Source: Chloroflexota bacterium (GTDB taxonomy: Bacteria; Chloroflexota; Limnocylindria; QHBO01). Taken from it: 5,920 nt of DNA. The first letter of the stretch is position 1; every line of letters begins with the position of its first letter. This document shows positions 1-5,627 of this stretch, one piece after another. Location: contig JACDBZ010000138.1 in NCBI GenBank assembly GCA_013694645.1, forward strand, positions 1-5,920, in the 5' to 3' direction. The notes under the pieces are model-generated. The model did no database searches. It was not told the origin of the DNA and saw only the letters and a list, made by a program, of their open reading frames with translations. A program made the position numbers and the translations under genes.

Positions 1-80
1 CCCTCGATCTCCAGCATGGCCGATACGGTCGCCCGTATATCGGGCTCGTCGTCGACGATCAGCACGCGCACGTCAGGCAT
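1..80 (-). CDS. Response regulator, N-terminal fragment (runs off left edge)
   Basis: Only the first 26 codons are inside the window, reading MPDVRVLIVDDEPDIRATVS and on. The hydrophobic strand VRVLIV followed by the acidic pair DDE is the start of a CheY-like receiver domain, where the two aspartates help bind Mg2+. The phosphoacceptor and output domain are outside, so the subfamily cannot be called; the layout behind a kinase suggests an OmpR-type or stand-alone regulator. ATG at 80-78 is used here, but a GGAG abuts it directly. The GTG at codon 4 (71-69) has the same GGAG nine bases upstream and may be the true start. The stop of the kinase remnant lies 12 bases upstream, so the two were probably one kinase-regulator operon. 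Confidence 0.85.
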   Translation of the reverse strand, partial: MPDVRVLIVDDEPDIRATVSAMLEIE

Positions 81-92
81 CTCCAGCTGCCG

Positions 93-497
93 TCACACCG
101 CTCCGCTGGGGGTCGGCGGCCGCCACACCAGCTCGATCTGCCGGTGCGCACGGGGGAGAGCCACGTTGAATGTGCTGCCGCCGCCAGCCGTTGGCTCGAC
201 CCAGATGCGGCCGCCGTGCTCTTCCACGATTCGTCGCCAGATGTAGAGACCGAGTCCCATGCCGGTATCGGTGATGCTCTGTGCACTCGATGCCCTGTAG
301 AAGCGGTCGAAGATGCGATCCCGCTCAGCCTCGGGGATCCCGGCCCCGTGATCGACCACCGAGAACCGCGCGTCCGCCCCTTCCTCCCACAGCCGGATCT
401 CGGGCGGCACGCCACTCGGTTGTACTTCAGCGCGTTCTCGATGAGATTGTCGAATACCTGCGCGATTCGCCCGCGGTCGACCTGAGCAAGCGAGTCG
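93..497 (-). pseudogene. Sensor histidine kinase remnant: ATP-binding domain only, frameshifted
   Basis: This is the C-terminal HATPase_c domain of a membrane- or PAS-type sensor kinase. Seen in order: a conserved lead-in (RIAQV), the N-box FDNLIENALKYN (about 458-423), a G1/D-box DHGAGIPE, an F-box-like IFDRFYRA, the G2 motif GMGLGLYI and a terminal GGGSTFNVALP. The N-box and the rest lie in different frames. Reading AAC-CCG-AGT-GGC instead of AACCGAGTGGC would join them as ALKYNPSGVPPEIRL, so one C appears missing near 418-420. The 5' side is also gone: the frame meets the tag stop codon with no start, no H-box and no sensor domain. It is followed 12 bases later by a response regulator, presumably its former partner. 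The frameshift could be a sequencing error; the missing DHp and sensor cannot be explained that way, though an assembly join could. Confidence 0.8.
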
Positions 498-1058
498 TCA
501 TCGCACGACCTCGTCGTGGCGGAAGCAGCCGTCCAGGTGATCGTTGACCAGACCGGCGGATTGCATCAGCGCGTAGCAGATGACCGGTCCGACGAATCGG
601 AACCCCTGCGCACGCAACGCGCGGGAGAGAGCCGTGGAAACCTCAGTTTCCGCCGGCACCTCGCTCATCGTCCGCCATCGGTTCTGGACCTGGGTGCCGT
701 CCACGAAGGACCAGATCAGTCCGACCGGGTCGTCCAGGTGGAGCCACGCCGCCGCATTCCCGATGAAGGCCTCGACCTTCGCGCGGTTGCGCACGATCCG
801 GGCATCGGCAAGCAGTCGAGCGCGGTCGTGATCGGTGTAGGCCGCCATTCGCGTGACATCGAAGTCATCAAATGCCGACCGATAGCCGGCGCGCCTGCGA
901 AGGATGGTGATCCATGCCAACCCGGCCTGCGCACCCTCCAGGCAGAGGAGCTCGAAGAGCCGATGTGGATCGTGAAGCGGCACTCCCCATTCGGTGTCGT
1001 GGTACGCCGTGGCGAGCGGGTCAGTTCCCGCCCACGGACAGCGATGTGGTTCCGTCAC
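498..1058 (-). CDS. tag: DNA-3-methyladenine glycosylase I
   Basis: A base-excision repair enzyme that removes 3-methyladenine from alkylated DNA in the cytoplasm. The 186-aa product matches the usual length of about 187 aa. Visible family features: Cys7 near the N-terminus and AYHDTEWGVP (Tyr19, His20); FELLCLEGAQAGLAWITIL, whose Glu41 and Trp49 align with Glu38 and Trp46 of the E. coli enzyme; FVGPVICYALMQSAGLVNDH; and a C-terminal His174/Cys178 that with Cys7 and His20 would form the zinc site. The position of E. coli Tyr13 is Ala16 here, a change in the base-binding pocket. The start is GTG at 1058-1056 because homology begins there (TEPHRCPW); the open frame extends upstream only as antisense of mgtE. 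The start overlaps the mgtE stop as GTGA, implying translational coupling. Confidence 0.93.
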   Translation of the reverse strand: MTEPHRCPWAGTDPLATAYHDTEWGVPLHDPHRLFELLCLEGAQAGLAWITILRRRAGYRSAFDDFDVTRMAAYTDHDRARLLADARIVRNRAKVEAFIGNAAAWLHLDDPVGLIWSFVDGTQVQNRWRTMSEVPAETEVSTALSRALRAQGFRFVGPVICYALMQSAGLVNDHLDGCFRHDEVVR

Positions 1059-2422
1059 AGCGCAAGGACGGTCCGCGCGATGAGGAAGTAGATGATGAGC
1101 CCCGAGGCATCGACCAACGTGGTGATGAATGGCGCGCTCATTACCGCCGGATCGACGCCCACGCGCCTGGCGACCAGCGGCAGGAACGCACCAACGAACG
1201 CAGCCAGCGTGCAGACGGCCAGCAGCGTCAGGCTCACCACGATGCCGATCTCCCGACCCGCGAAGACCCATGCCGGGCCAAGCGTCAGCAGGCCAAGCAT
1301 TGCGCCGAGCAGCAGACCGACCCTGGCCTCACGCAGGACGACGATGCCGAGATCATCAAACCGTACCTCGCCGACTGCCAGGGCGCGGGTCACGGTGGTG
1401 GCGGCCTGGGCACCGGTGTTTCCGCCGGTTCCGATGATGAGCGGGATGAAGAGGGCGAGTGTGACCACCCGGTTCAGCGTCTCCTCGAACAGCTGGAGCA
1501 CGTTCACCGTCAGCGTCGCCGCCACGATGAGGAAGAGCAGCCAGACGACCCGCGACCGGGCGATCTGGAGCACGGACGTGGTCAGATACGGCCGGCCGAG
1601 CGGTTCCGCGCCGCCGCCGCGAGCGACGTCCTCCGTCTCTTCCTCTTCGAGGACCTCCATGGCATCGTCGACGGTGACGATCCCGACCAGGCGGTCCTCG
1701 GTGTCGACGATCGGCAACGCGAGCAGATCCGCCTCGCGAATGAGCCGCGCCACCTCTTCCTGGTCGGCGTCGACGCGCGCCGAGTAGACATCGGTATCCA
1801 TCAGCTCACCGACCGGCGTCGTCGGTTCGGCCAGGACGAGATCGCGCAGTCCCAGGGCACCGACCAATCGCCGCTGATCATCGGTGACGGGGAGTGCGTA
1901 AATGGTCTCGGCTGATCGTCCGATGCGTCTCAGTCGATTCAGAGCGTCGGCGGCCGACATGCCGGCACGCAGGCTAGCCACCTCGGGCGACATCAGGCGT
2001 CCGGCCGAGTCTTCGGCATAGCCGAGCAAGGTCGCGGTCAGCTGGCGCTCATTGGGCGAGAGCCCGGCGAGCAGCCGTCGGGCGACCTTCGCCGGCATCT
2101 CCTCCGTCAGACGTGCGCGGTCATCGGGGTCAAGGCCCTCGAAGAGCTGGCGAACACTCGTGTCACGAAGGCCTTCGAGGAGCTCCTGCTGGAGCGACGG
2201 GTCGAGGAGCTCGAAGACCTCGAGCGCCCGGTCCTTGCCGAGCAGGCGAAATGGGACTGCGCGCTGCTCGCGCGGCAGTCGCGAAAGCTCGTCGGCGATC
2301 TGCACGACACCCGCCTGTGCGAGCCATCTGTCGATGAGCTCGAGGTCGCCGCTCTCGAGCAGATCATCGAGCTCGACGGTCGGGACCGAATCGGGTGAGC
2401 CGGTCAGCGTTGGGCGTGTCAC
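1055..2422 (-). CDS. mgtE: MgtE-type magnesium transporter
   Basis: A homodimeric Mg2+ channel/transporter of the inner membrane whose cytosolic domains sense Mg2+ and gate the pore. The 455-aa product has the usual length. Order seen: a helical MgtE_N domain (about 20-125, with LDPDDRARLTEEMP and the SAGRLMSPE linker), two CBS domains (about 130-255, including LPVTDDQRRLVGALGLRDL and LALPIVDTEDRLVGIVTVDD), an acidic linker (VLEEEETEDVA), then five hydrophobic segments from about residue 285. Pore-family signatures are present: GTGGNTGAQAATT near 331-343 and GVDPAVMSAPFITTLVDASG, whose Asp424 corresponds to the ion-coordinating Asp432 of the Thermus protein. The frame stays open to 3217, but that extension is antisense to the neighbouring regulator. 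GTG 2422-2420 gives the right N-terminus. No Shine-Dalgarno is visible; a TATTCT box lies seven bases upstream, suggesting leaderless translation. Confidence 0.93.
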   Translation of the reverse strand: MTRPTLTGSPDSVPTVELDDLLESGDLELIDRWLAQAGVVQIADELSRLPREQRAVPFRLLGKDRALEVFELLDPSLQQELLEGLRDTSVRQLFEGLDPDDRARLTEEMPAKVARRLLAGLSPNERQLTATLLGYAEDSAGRLMSPEVASLRAGMSAADALNRLRRIGRSAETIYALPVTDDQRRLVGALGLRDLVLAEPTTPVGELMDTDVYSARVDADQEEVARLIREADLLALPIVDTEDRLVGIVTVDDAMEVLEEEETEDVARGGGAEPLGRPYLTTSVLQIARSRVVWLLFLIVAATLTVNVLQLFEETLNRVVTLALFIPLIIGTGGNTGAQAATTVTRALAVGEVRFDDLGIVVLREARVGLLLGAMLGLLTLGPAWVFAGREIGIVVSLTLLAVCTLAAFVGAFLPLVARRVGVDPAVMSAPFITTLVDASGLIIYFLIARTVLAL

Positions 2423-2429
2423 GTCATGG

Positions 2430-2435
2430 AGAATA
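2430..2435 (-). promoter_or_regulatory. Putative -10 box of mgtE
   Basis: TATTCT on the minus strand ends seven bases before the mgtE GTG. Such spacing would put the transcription start at or next to the start codon and fits the missing ribosome binding site. No convincing -35 hexamer was found. Inference from motif and spacing only. Confidence 0.35.
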
Positions 2436-2451
2436 GCCCGGGCGTCGCTCG

Positions 2452-2474
2452 ACCGACGCTCTGTCGACGTCGGT
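2452..2474. repeat. 7-bp inverted repeat between the divergent genes
   Basis: ACCGACG (2452-2458) and CGTCGGT (2468-2474) are perfect inverted copies with a nine-base spacer that itself contains part of a GTCGAC palindrome. The site lies 30-52 bases upstream of the mgtE start, where its -35 region would be, and about 105 bases before the regulator start. The position suits an operator, but short GC-rich repeats occur by chance in DNA of this composition. Confidence 0.35.
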
Positions 2475-2508
2475 GTGCCTGCGGCCCGAACGCGCGTGCG
2501 CGCCGGTG

Positions 2509-2514
2509 CATACT
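2509..2514 (+). promoter_or_regulatory. Putative -10 box of the NarL-type regulator gene
   Basis: CATACT, preceded directly by TG, is the most A/T-rich hexamer in the GC-rich spacer between mgtE and the regulator. It would give a leader of roughly 60 bases before the GTG start. No clear -35 element is seen. Confidence 0.3.
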
Positions 2515-2564
2515 TTCCGCGCCCGTTCCAGGCGACGGCGCGACGAGCGGCACATTCGAGATGC

Positions 2565-2570
2565 AGGGGA
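2565..2570 (+). promoter_or_regulatory. Ribosome binding site that decides the regulator start
   Basis: AGGGGA lies eight bases before the GTG at 2579. It overlaps codons that would be translated if the upstream ATG at 2561 were used, and that ATG has only a GAG abutting it. The strong site therefore favours the GTG. Confidence 0.6.
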
Positions 2571-2578
2571 CCGAGACC

Positions 2579-3229
2579 GTGACCGACGAGGACGAAGGCC
2601 CGATTCGCGTGCTGCTGGTCGACGATCACGCTGTCGTTCGGCGCGGCCTTCGCGGCTTCCTGGAGCTCCTCAAGGACGTCGACGTGGTCGGCGAGGCCGA
2701 GAACGGCCGAGAGGGTGTCGCCGCGGCCGAACGGCTCGCGCCCGACGTCATCCTGATGGACCTGCTGATGCCGGAGATGGACGGACTGGAGGCGATCGCC
2801 GCCGTCAAGCAGGCTCATCCCGAGATCGAGATCGTGGCGGTCACCTCGTTCATCGAGGAGGAGAAGGTCACCTCCGCATTGGAGGCGGGTGCATCCGGCT
2901 ATCTGCTCAAGGACGCCGCGGCGGAGGAGGTGGCACAGGCGATCCGCGCCGCGTACAACGGCGAGGTGCACCTGGATCCGGCCGTTTCCCGTCTGCTCGC
3001 GCAGCGGCTCAGGCAGCGGAAGGATCCCGACCCGATCGAGCCGCTCACGACGCGCGAGAAAGGGGTTCTTTCCCAGCTGGCCACGGGGGCATCGAACAAG
3101 GAGATCGCGTACGAGCTCGGCATCACGGAACGCACCGCGCGCACCCACGTGTCGAACATCCTCGGCAAGCTCGCGCTCGCCTCGCGCACGCAGGCCGCCC
3201 TGTACGCGGTGGAGCACAAGCTGGTCTAG
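2579..3229 (+). CDS. NarL/FixJ-family response regulator (receiver + LuxR HTH)
   Basis: A 216-aa cytoplasmic transcription factor activated by phosphorylation. The receiver domain (about 9-125) has all catalytic positions: acidic pair Asp15-Asp16 (VLLVDDH), phosphoacceptor Asp61 (VILMDLLMPEMDG), Thr89 (VAVTSF) and Lys111 (GYLLKD). After a charged linker (RLRQRKDPDPIE) comes a LuxR-type helix-turn-helix (about 155-214): LTTREKGVLSQLATGASNKE, then a recognition region ITERTARTHVSNIL ending RTQAALYAVEHKLV. Length and layout are typical. The start is GTG at 2579 because of the good ribosome binding site; ATG 2561 would add six residues. The gene is divergent from mgtE and precedes, in the same direction, a HisKA_3 kinase, the class that normally phosphorylates this regulator type, so the two are likely partners. 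Target genes are unknown; mgtE is a possible one from position alone. Confidence 0.95.
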   Translation: MTDEDEGPIRVLLVDDHAVVRRGLRGFLELLKDVDVVGEAENGREGVAAAERLAPDVILMDLLMPEMDGLEAIAAVKQAHPEIEIVAVTSFIEEEKVTSALEAGASGYLLKDAAAEEVAQAIRAAYNGEVHLDPAVSRLLAQRLRQRKDPDPIEPLTTREKGVLSQLATGASNKEIAYELGITERTARTHVSNILGKLALASRTQAALYAVEHKLV

Positions 3230-3297
3230 CCGAAGCGCATTCGCCGGCCGATGCCCGTTGCGTGTGCATCAGGTGCACGTATCTACGAGCGAAGCGC

Positions 3298-3314
3298 CAA
3301 TCCGAACCGGATTG
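3298..3314. repeat. Inner hairpin A, 7-bp stem and 3-base loop
   Basis: CAATCCG and CGGATTG pair perfectly around the loop AAC. Skipping the bulged T at 3315, three more pairs (CGC 3295-3297 with GCG 3316-3318) extend the stem. It sits inside the long inverted repeat. Confidence 0.65.
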
Positions 3315-3332
3315 TGCGTAGGGGTGCACACG

Positions 3333-3350
3333 GTGGCCCGAATGGGCCAC
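3333..3350. repeat. Inner hairpin B, 7-bp GC-rich stem with GAAT loop
   Basis: GTGGCCC and GGGCCAC pair perfectly around a four-base loop GAAT. The stem is very stable for its size. There is no downstream T-run, so it does not look like an intrinsic terminator for the upstream regulator gene. Confidence 0.65.
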
Positions 3351-3405
3351 GTCGCGCCCGACTTCGTCCTGAACATGGTAGATACGTGCACGGCGTGCAC
3401 AGCAG

Positions 3406-3461
3406 CGCCATGACGTATGTGGCCTCCATCCTCCTGGTGCGGGGCGACGCTCGTCATGGCG
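3406..3461. repeat. 10-bp inverted repeat upstream of the kinase gene
   Basis: CGCCATGACG (3406-3415) and CGTCATGGCG (3452-3461) are perfect inverted copies, 36 bases apart. The right copy ends immediately before the putative -10 box TATCCT, and both copies are followed or overlapped by a similar GTAT sequence. The placement, roughly four to five helical turns centre to centre, would suit cooperative binding of a dimeric regulator over the kinase promoter; that role is inferred. Confidence 0.55.
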
Positions 3462-3467
3462 TATCCT
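3462..3467 (+). promoter_or_regulatory. Putative -10 box of the kinase gene
   Basis: TATCCT lies ten bases before the kinase ATG, which would give a leader of only a few bases. This agrees with the absence of a Shine-Dalgarno before the ATG. No good -35 hexamer is seen; the 10-bp inverted repeat covers part of that area, as expected for an activator-dependent promoter. Confidence 0.35.
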
Positions 3468-3477
3468 CTGCGCGCTC

Positions 3478-5562
3478 ATGACCCGTGCAGCTTCCCGTCC
3501 CGAGTCGACCAACGTGGCACGCGCGACCGCCGAGCAGCAGGACAGCCATGCCCTGCTTACGCGCGCGGTCGAGGAGGCGGCGCGCCTGCTGAACGCGGAT
3601 GGAGCAATGGTCTATCTCGTCGATCCTGACGAGGGACGGCTCCGCTTCGCGGTCGACGCCGGCATCGGCAGCCCGGAGGCGCGTCAGCTCATCCGTGACC
3701 TTTCGTTGCCGATCGGCGTCGGCCTCTTCGGTCATGCGATCTCGAGCGGAGAGGTTGTCGTCTCGGGTGACTATCGGCGAGACAAGCGGTTCCAGCACTC
3801 CCCGGTGGCCGATCGGATCGTGACGATTGCCGACATGCGCTCGATGGCCGCCGCCCCACTCATCGCGGAGGGTGAGGTGCTCGGCGCCCTCGGCGCCTAC
3901 TCGTCACGCATCGATGACTTCGAGGAGGCGGAGATCGCCCTGCTGCGGGCCCTTGCCGATCACGCCGCCACGGCCATCGCCAACCAGCGTCTCATCGAGC
4001 GGCTGGCGCGTTCCCAGGCGGAGCTGCGCGAACGGTCCGACGCGCAGCGCAGCCTGGCCGAGATCGCCGCGCAGATCGCTTCGCTCCACGATCCGTTGAC
4101 GGTGATCCAGCGCGCGGTGACCGATGCCGCACGGCTCCTGCGGGCCGACCGCGCCCAGGTGAACCTTGCCGCCGACGGTGGCGAGTACCTCGAGCGACCC
4201 ATCGCCGCAGCGCCGGTGGCCCCGTCACCGGACGACGTGATCGTGCCGATCGGGTCGGGCATCGCCGGCATGGCCGCCGCGGAGCGTCGGGTGCGGTGGA
4301 CCGGCGATTACCTCCACGATGGCACCTTTCCCCACGACGATGGCGACGCGCGGATCGAGGCACAGGCGATCCACTCGATGATGTCGGCGCCGCTGCTCGG
4401 TCCGGATCGCCTGATCGGCACGATCACCGTGCAGTCGAGCGCCACCAATGCGTTCAATGCCGGTGACGCCGAGCTTCTCAAGCTCCTGGCCGACCAGGCG
4501 GCGATCGCGCTCACGAACGCGCGCCTGTACGCCGAGCTCGAGGAGTCGGAACGCCGTTACCGCCACCTCGTCGACAATTCGCCGGACATCGTGTGGAGCG
4601 TCGACGTCGAGGGCAAGTTCACCTTCTTCAGCGACTCGCTCGAGTCGCGCACCGGCTGGAAGGCGGAACAGCTCCTGGGCAAGCCGTTCACGGTGCTGGC
4701 CGGTGCGGCCACCATTGCATCGGCCATCTCCGCCTGGCAGCGACTCCAGGAGGAGCCAGAACGCGAGCAGCGAGTCCGCCTGGACCTGCCGTTGCCGGAC
4801 GGCCGCATCAGCCAGACCGAGGTGGCCATGACCGGGACGATCGTGGACGGCCGATTCGCCGGAGCCCACGGCTCGGTCCGCGACATCAGCGAGCGTGAGC
4901 GCCTCGAGGGCGATCTGCGCAGCCAGGCCGCCGAGCTGGCGGCCAGCCAGGAGCGCGCGCACCTCGCCCGCGAGCTGCACGACTCGGTGACGCAGGCCCT
5001 GTTCAGCATGGGCCTCACGCTGCGAACGCTCGAGCTGCTGCTCGACACCGACCCGGAGGCAGCACGGGGCAAGGTCGAGGAGCTGCGCGAGCTGCAGAAG
5101 GATGCCCTGGCCGAGATGCGCACGCTCATCTTCGAGCTTCGCCCCACTTCGCTGCAATCGGACGGCCTGGTCCAGGCGCTGCGCACGCATGCCACCGCCG
5201 TGCAACGTCGCACCGGTCTGGCGATCGTCTTCGATGCGGAGCCGATCGAGCGTCTGCCGCTTCCTGCCGAGGAGGCGCTCTATCGGATCGGCCAGGAGGC
5301 GCTCCACAATGTCGTCAAGCACGCCAACGCGTCGAATGCCGCACTTCGTATCACGATCGAAGGAGGTAGGGTGCGACTGAGTGTCACCGATGACGGCATC
5401 GGGTTCGCTCCCCACCAGGTGCCGCGCGGCCATCTCGGCCTGATCGGCATGCGGCAGCGGGCCGATCTGGTGGCCGGCGAGCTGCGCGTTGAAAGCAAGG
5501 CGGGCGGCGGGACGCTGATCGAGGCAAGTGTGCCGGCCGGAGATGCCGCCTCGGCTGAATGA
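3478..5562 (+). CDS. Cytoplasmic GAF-GAF-PAS histidine kinase (HisKA_3/NarL-partner type)
   Basis: A 694-aa soluble sensor kinase that would autophosphorylate and pass phosphate to a LuxR-type regulator, probably the one upstream. Domains: GAF1 (about 22-170, ending in AAAPLIAEGEVLGALGAYSS and LADHAATAIANQRL), GAF2 (about 190-350, with MMSAPLLGPDRLIGTITVQS), PAS/PAC (about 356-475, starting SERRYRHLVDNSPDIVWSVD and ending VRDISERERLE), a short coiled linker, HisKA_3 with phosphoacceptor His501 in LARELHDSVTQALFSMGL, and HATPase_c with N-box Asn611 (GQEALHNVVKHANA), G1 DDGIGF (638-643), G2 GHLGLIGM (651-658) and GGGT (676-679). The H-DSVTQ stretch fits the DxxxQ phosphatase signature of this family, so it may also dephosphorylate its partner. 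There is no transmembrane segment or signal peptide. No cysteine occurs anywhere, ruling out cysteine-bound bilin or iron-sulfur sensing; the signal is unknown. A DevS/DosS-like haem role for GAF1 cannot be judged. The ATG has no ribosome binding site. Confidence 0.95.
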   Translation: MTRAASRPESTNVARATAEQQDSHALLTRAVEEAARLLNADGAMVYLVDPDEGRLRFAVDAGIGSPEARQLIRDLSLPIGVGLFGHAISSGEVVVSGDYRRDKRFQHSPVADRIVTIADMRSMAAAPLIAEGEVLGALGAYSSRIDDFEEAEIALLRALADHAATAIANQRLIERLARSQAELRERSDAQRSLAEIAAQIASLHDPLTVIQRAVTDAARLLRADRAQVNLAADGGEYLERPIAAAPVAPSPDDVIVPIGSGIAGMAAAERRVRWTGDYLHDGTFPHDDGDARIEAQAIHSMMSAPLLGPDRLIGTITVQSSATNAFNAGDAELLKLLADQAAIALTNARLYAELEESERRYRHLVDNSPDIVWSVDVEGKFTFFSDSLESRTGWKAEQLLGKPFTVLAGAATIASAISAWQRLQEEPEREQRVRLDLPLPDGRISQTEVAMTGTIVDGRFAGAHGSVRDISERERLEGDLRSQAAELAASQERAHLARELHDSVTQALFSMGLTLRTLELLLDTDPEAARGKVEELRELQKDALAEMRTLIFELRPTSLQSDGLVQALRTHATAVQRRTGLAIVFDAEPIERLPLPAEEALYRIGQEALHNVVKHANASNAALRITIEGGRVRLSVTDDGIGFAPHQVPRGHLGLIGMRQRADLVAGELRVESKAGGGTLIEASVPAGDAASAE

Positions 5563-5614
5563 CGTAGGCGGACTTGCGCCACATGGCCACTAGCGGGCAC
5601 CGTCTTTAGTCGGT

Positions 5615-5620
5615 TAGGCT
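5615..5620 (+). promoter_or_regulatory. Putative -10 box of the third receiver gene
   Basis: TAGGCT ends seven bases before the ATG at 5628, the same spacing as TATTCT before the mgtE GTG. This suggests leaderless transcription of the receiver gene independent of the kinase. No -35 element was recognised. Confidence 0.35.
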
Positions 5621-5627
5621 CCTTTAC

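Larger units (their letters stand above)
3263..3401. repeat. Long interrupted inverted repeat with GTGCAC-rich arms
   Basis: The inner part is a perfect 14-bp pair, GTGCACGTATCTAC (3273-3286) against GTAGATACGTGCAC (3378-3391). After a four-base mismatched stretch the pairing resumes for six bases (TGTGCA 3263-3268 with TGCACA 3396-3401), making 20 of 24 positions complementary. The spacer is 91 bases and carries two further hairpins. Each arm contains two GTGCAC-like palindromes spaced nine bases apart (3264 and 3273; 3386 and 3395), and a fifth lies at 3324. No target-site duplication was seen at the ends. Confidence 0.8.
3230..3477 (+). other. Structured non-coding region between regulator and kinase genes
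   Basis: 248 bases without a credible coding frame; the open frames here are short and unlike known proteins. It is less GC-biased in places than the flanking genes and holds nested inverted repeats, listed separately: a long outer pair (3263-3286 with 3378-3401), two inner hairpins (3298-3314 and 3333-3350) and a second pair (3406-3415 with 3452-3461). Transcribed from the plus strand, the first set would fold into a long stem closing a multibranch loop with two arms. It could be a small RNA, a 5' leader element of the kinase mRNA, a protein-binding array or a small non-autonomous inserted repeat. No U-tract terminator is present. Confidence 0.5.

Noticed and set aside
1059..1271. N-terminal extension of tag to 257 residues
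   Set aside because: It overlaps the membrane domain of mgtE out of frame, and the family homology begins at the GTG at 1058.
914..1915. 333-codon open frame on the plus strand
   Set aside because: Antisense to mgtE and the tag start. Its product is rich in Asp, Arg and Gln with no recognisable domain, as expected for the reverse of a GC-rich gene, while the minus strand encodes clear MgtE signatures.
2423..2578. M-box type Mg2+ riboswitch ahead of mgtE
   Set aside because: No matching conserved helices were recognised, and the putative promoter leaves no leader to hold one.
2423..3217. N-terminal extension of mgtE to 720 residues
   Set aside because: It is antisense to the NarL-type regulator, which has all receiver and HTH residues. 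MgtE proteins are about 450 aa, matching the GTG start at 2422.
3333..3350. Intrinsic terminator for the regulator gene
   Set aside because: The hairpin is strong but followed by GTCGCGCC rather than a T-run, and it lies over 100 bases after the stop codon.
3263..3401. Integron attC site or CRISPR-like repeat unit
   Set aside because: The attC core sequences (RYYYAAC/GTTRRRY) are not at the ends, and there is no series of direct repeats with spacers.
5563..5627. Terminator after the kinase gene
   Set aside because: Only a 4-bp GGCG/CGCC pairing is visible, with no T-run; too weak to support.
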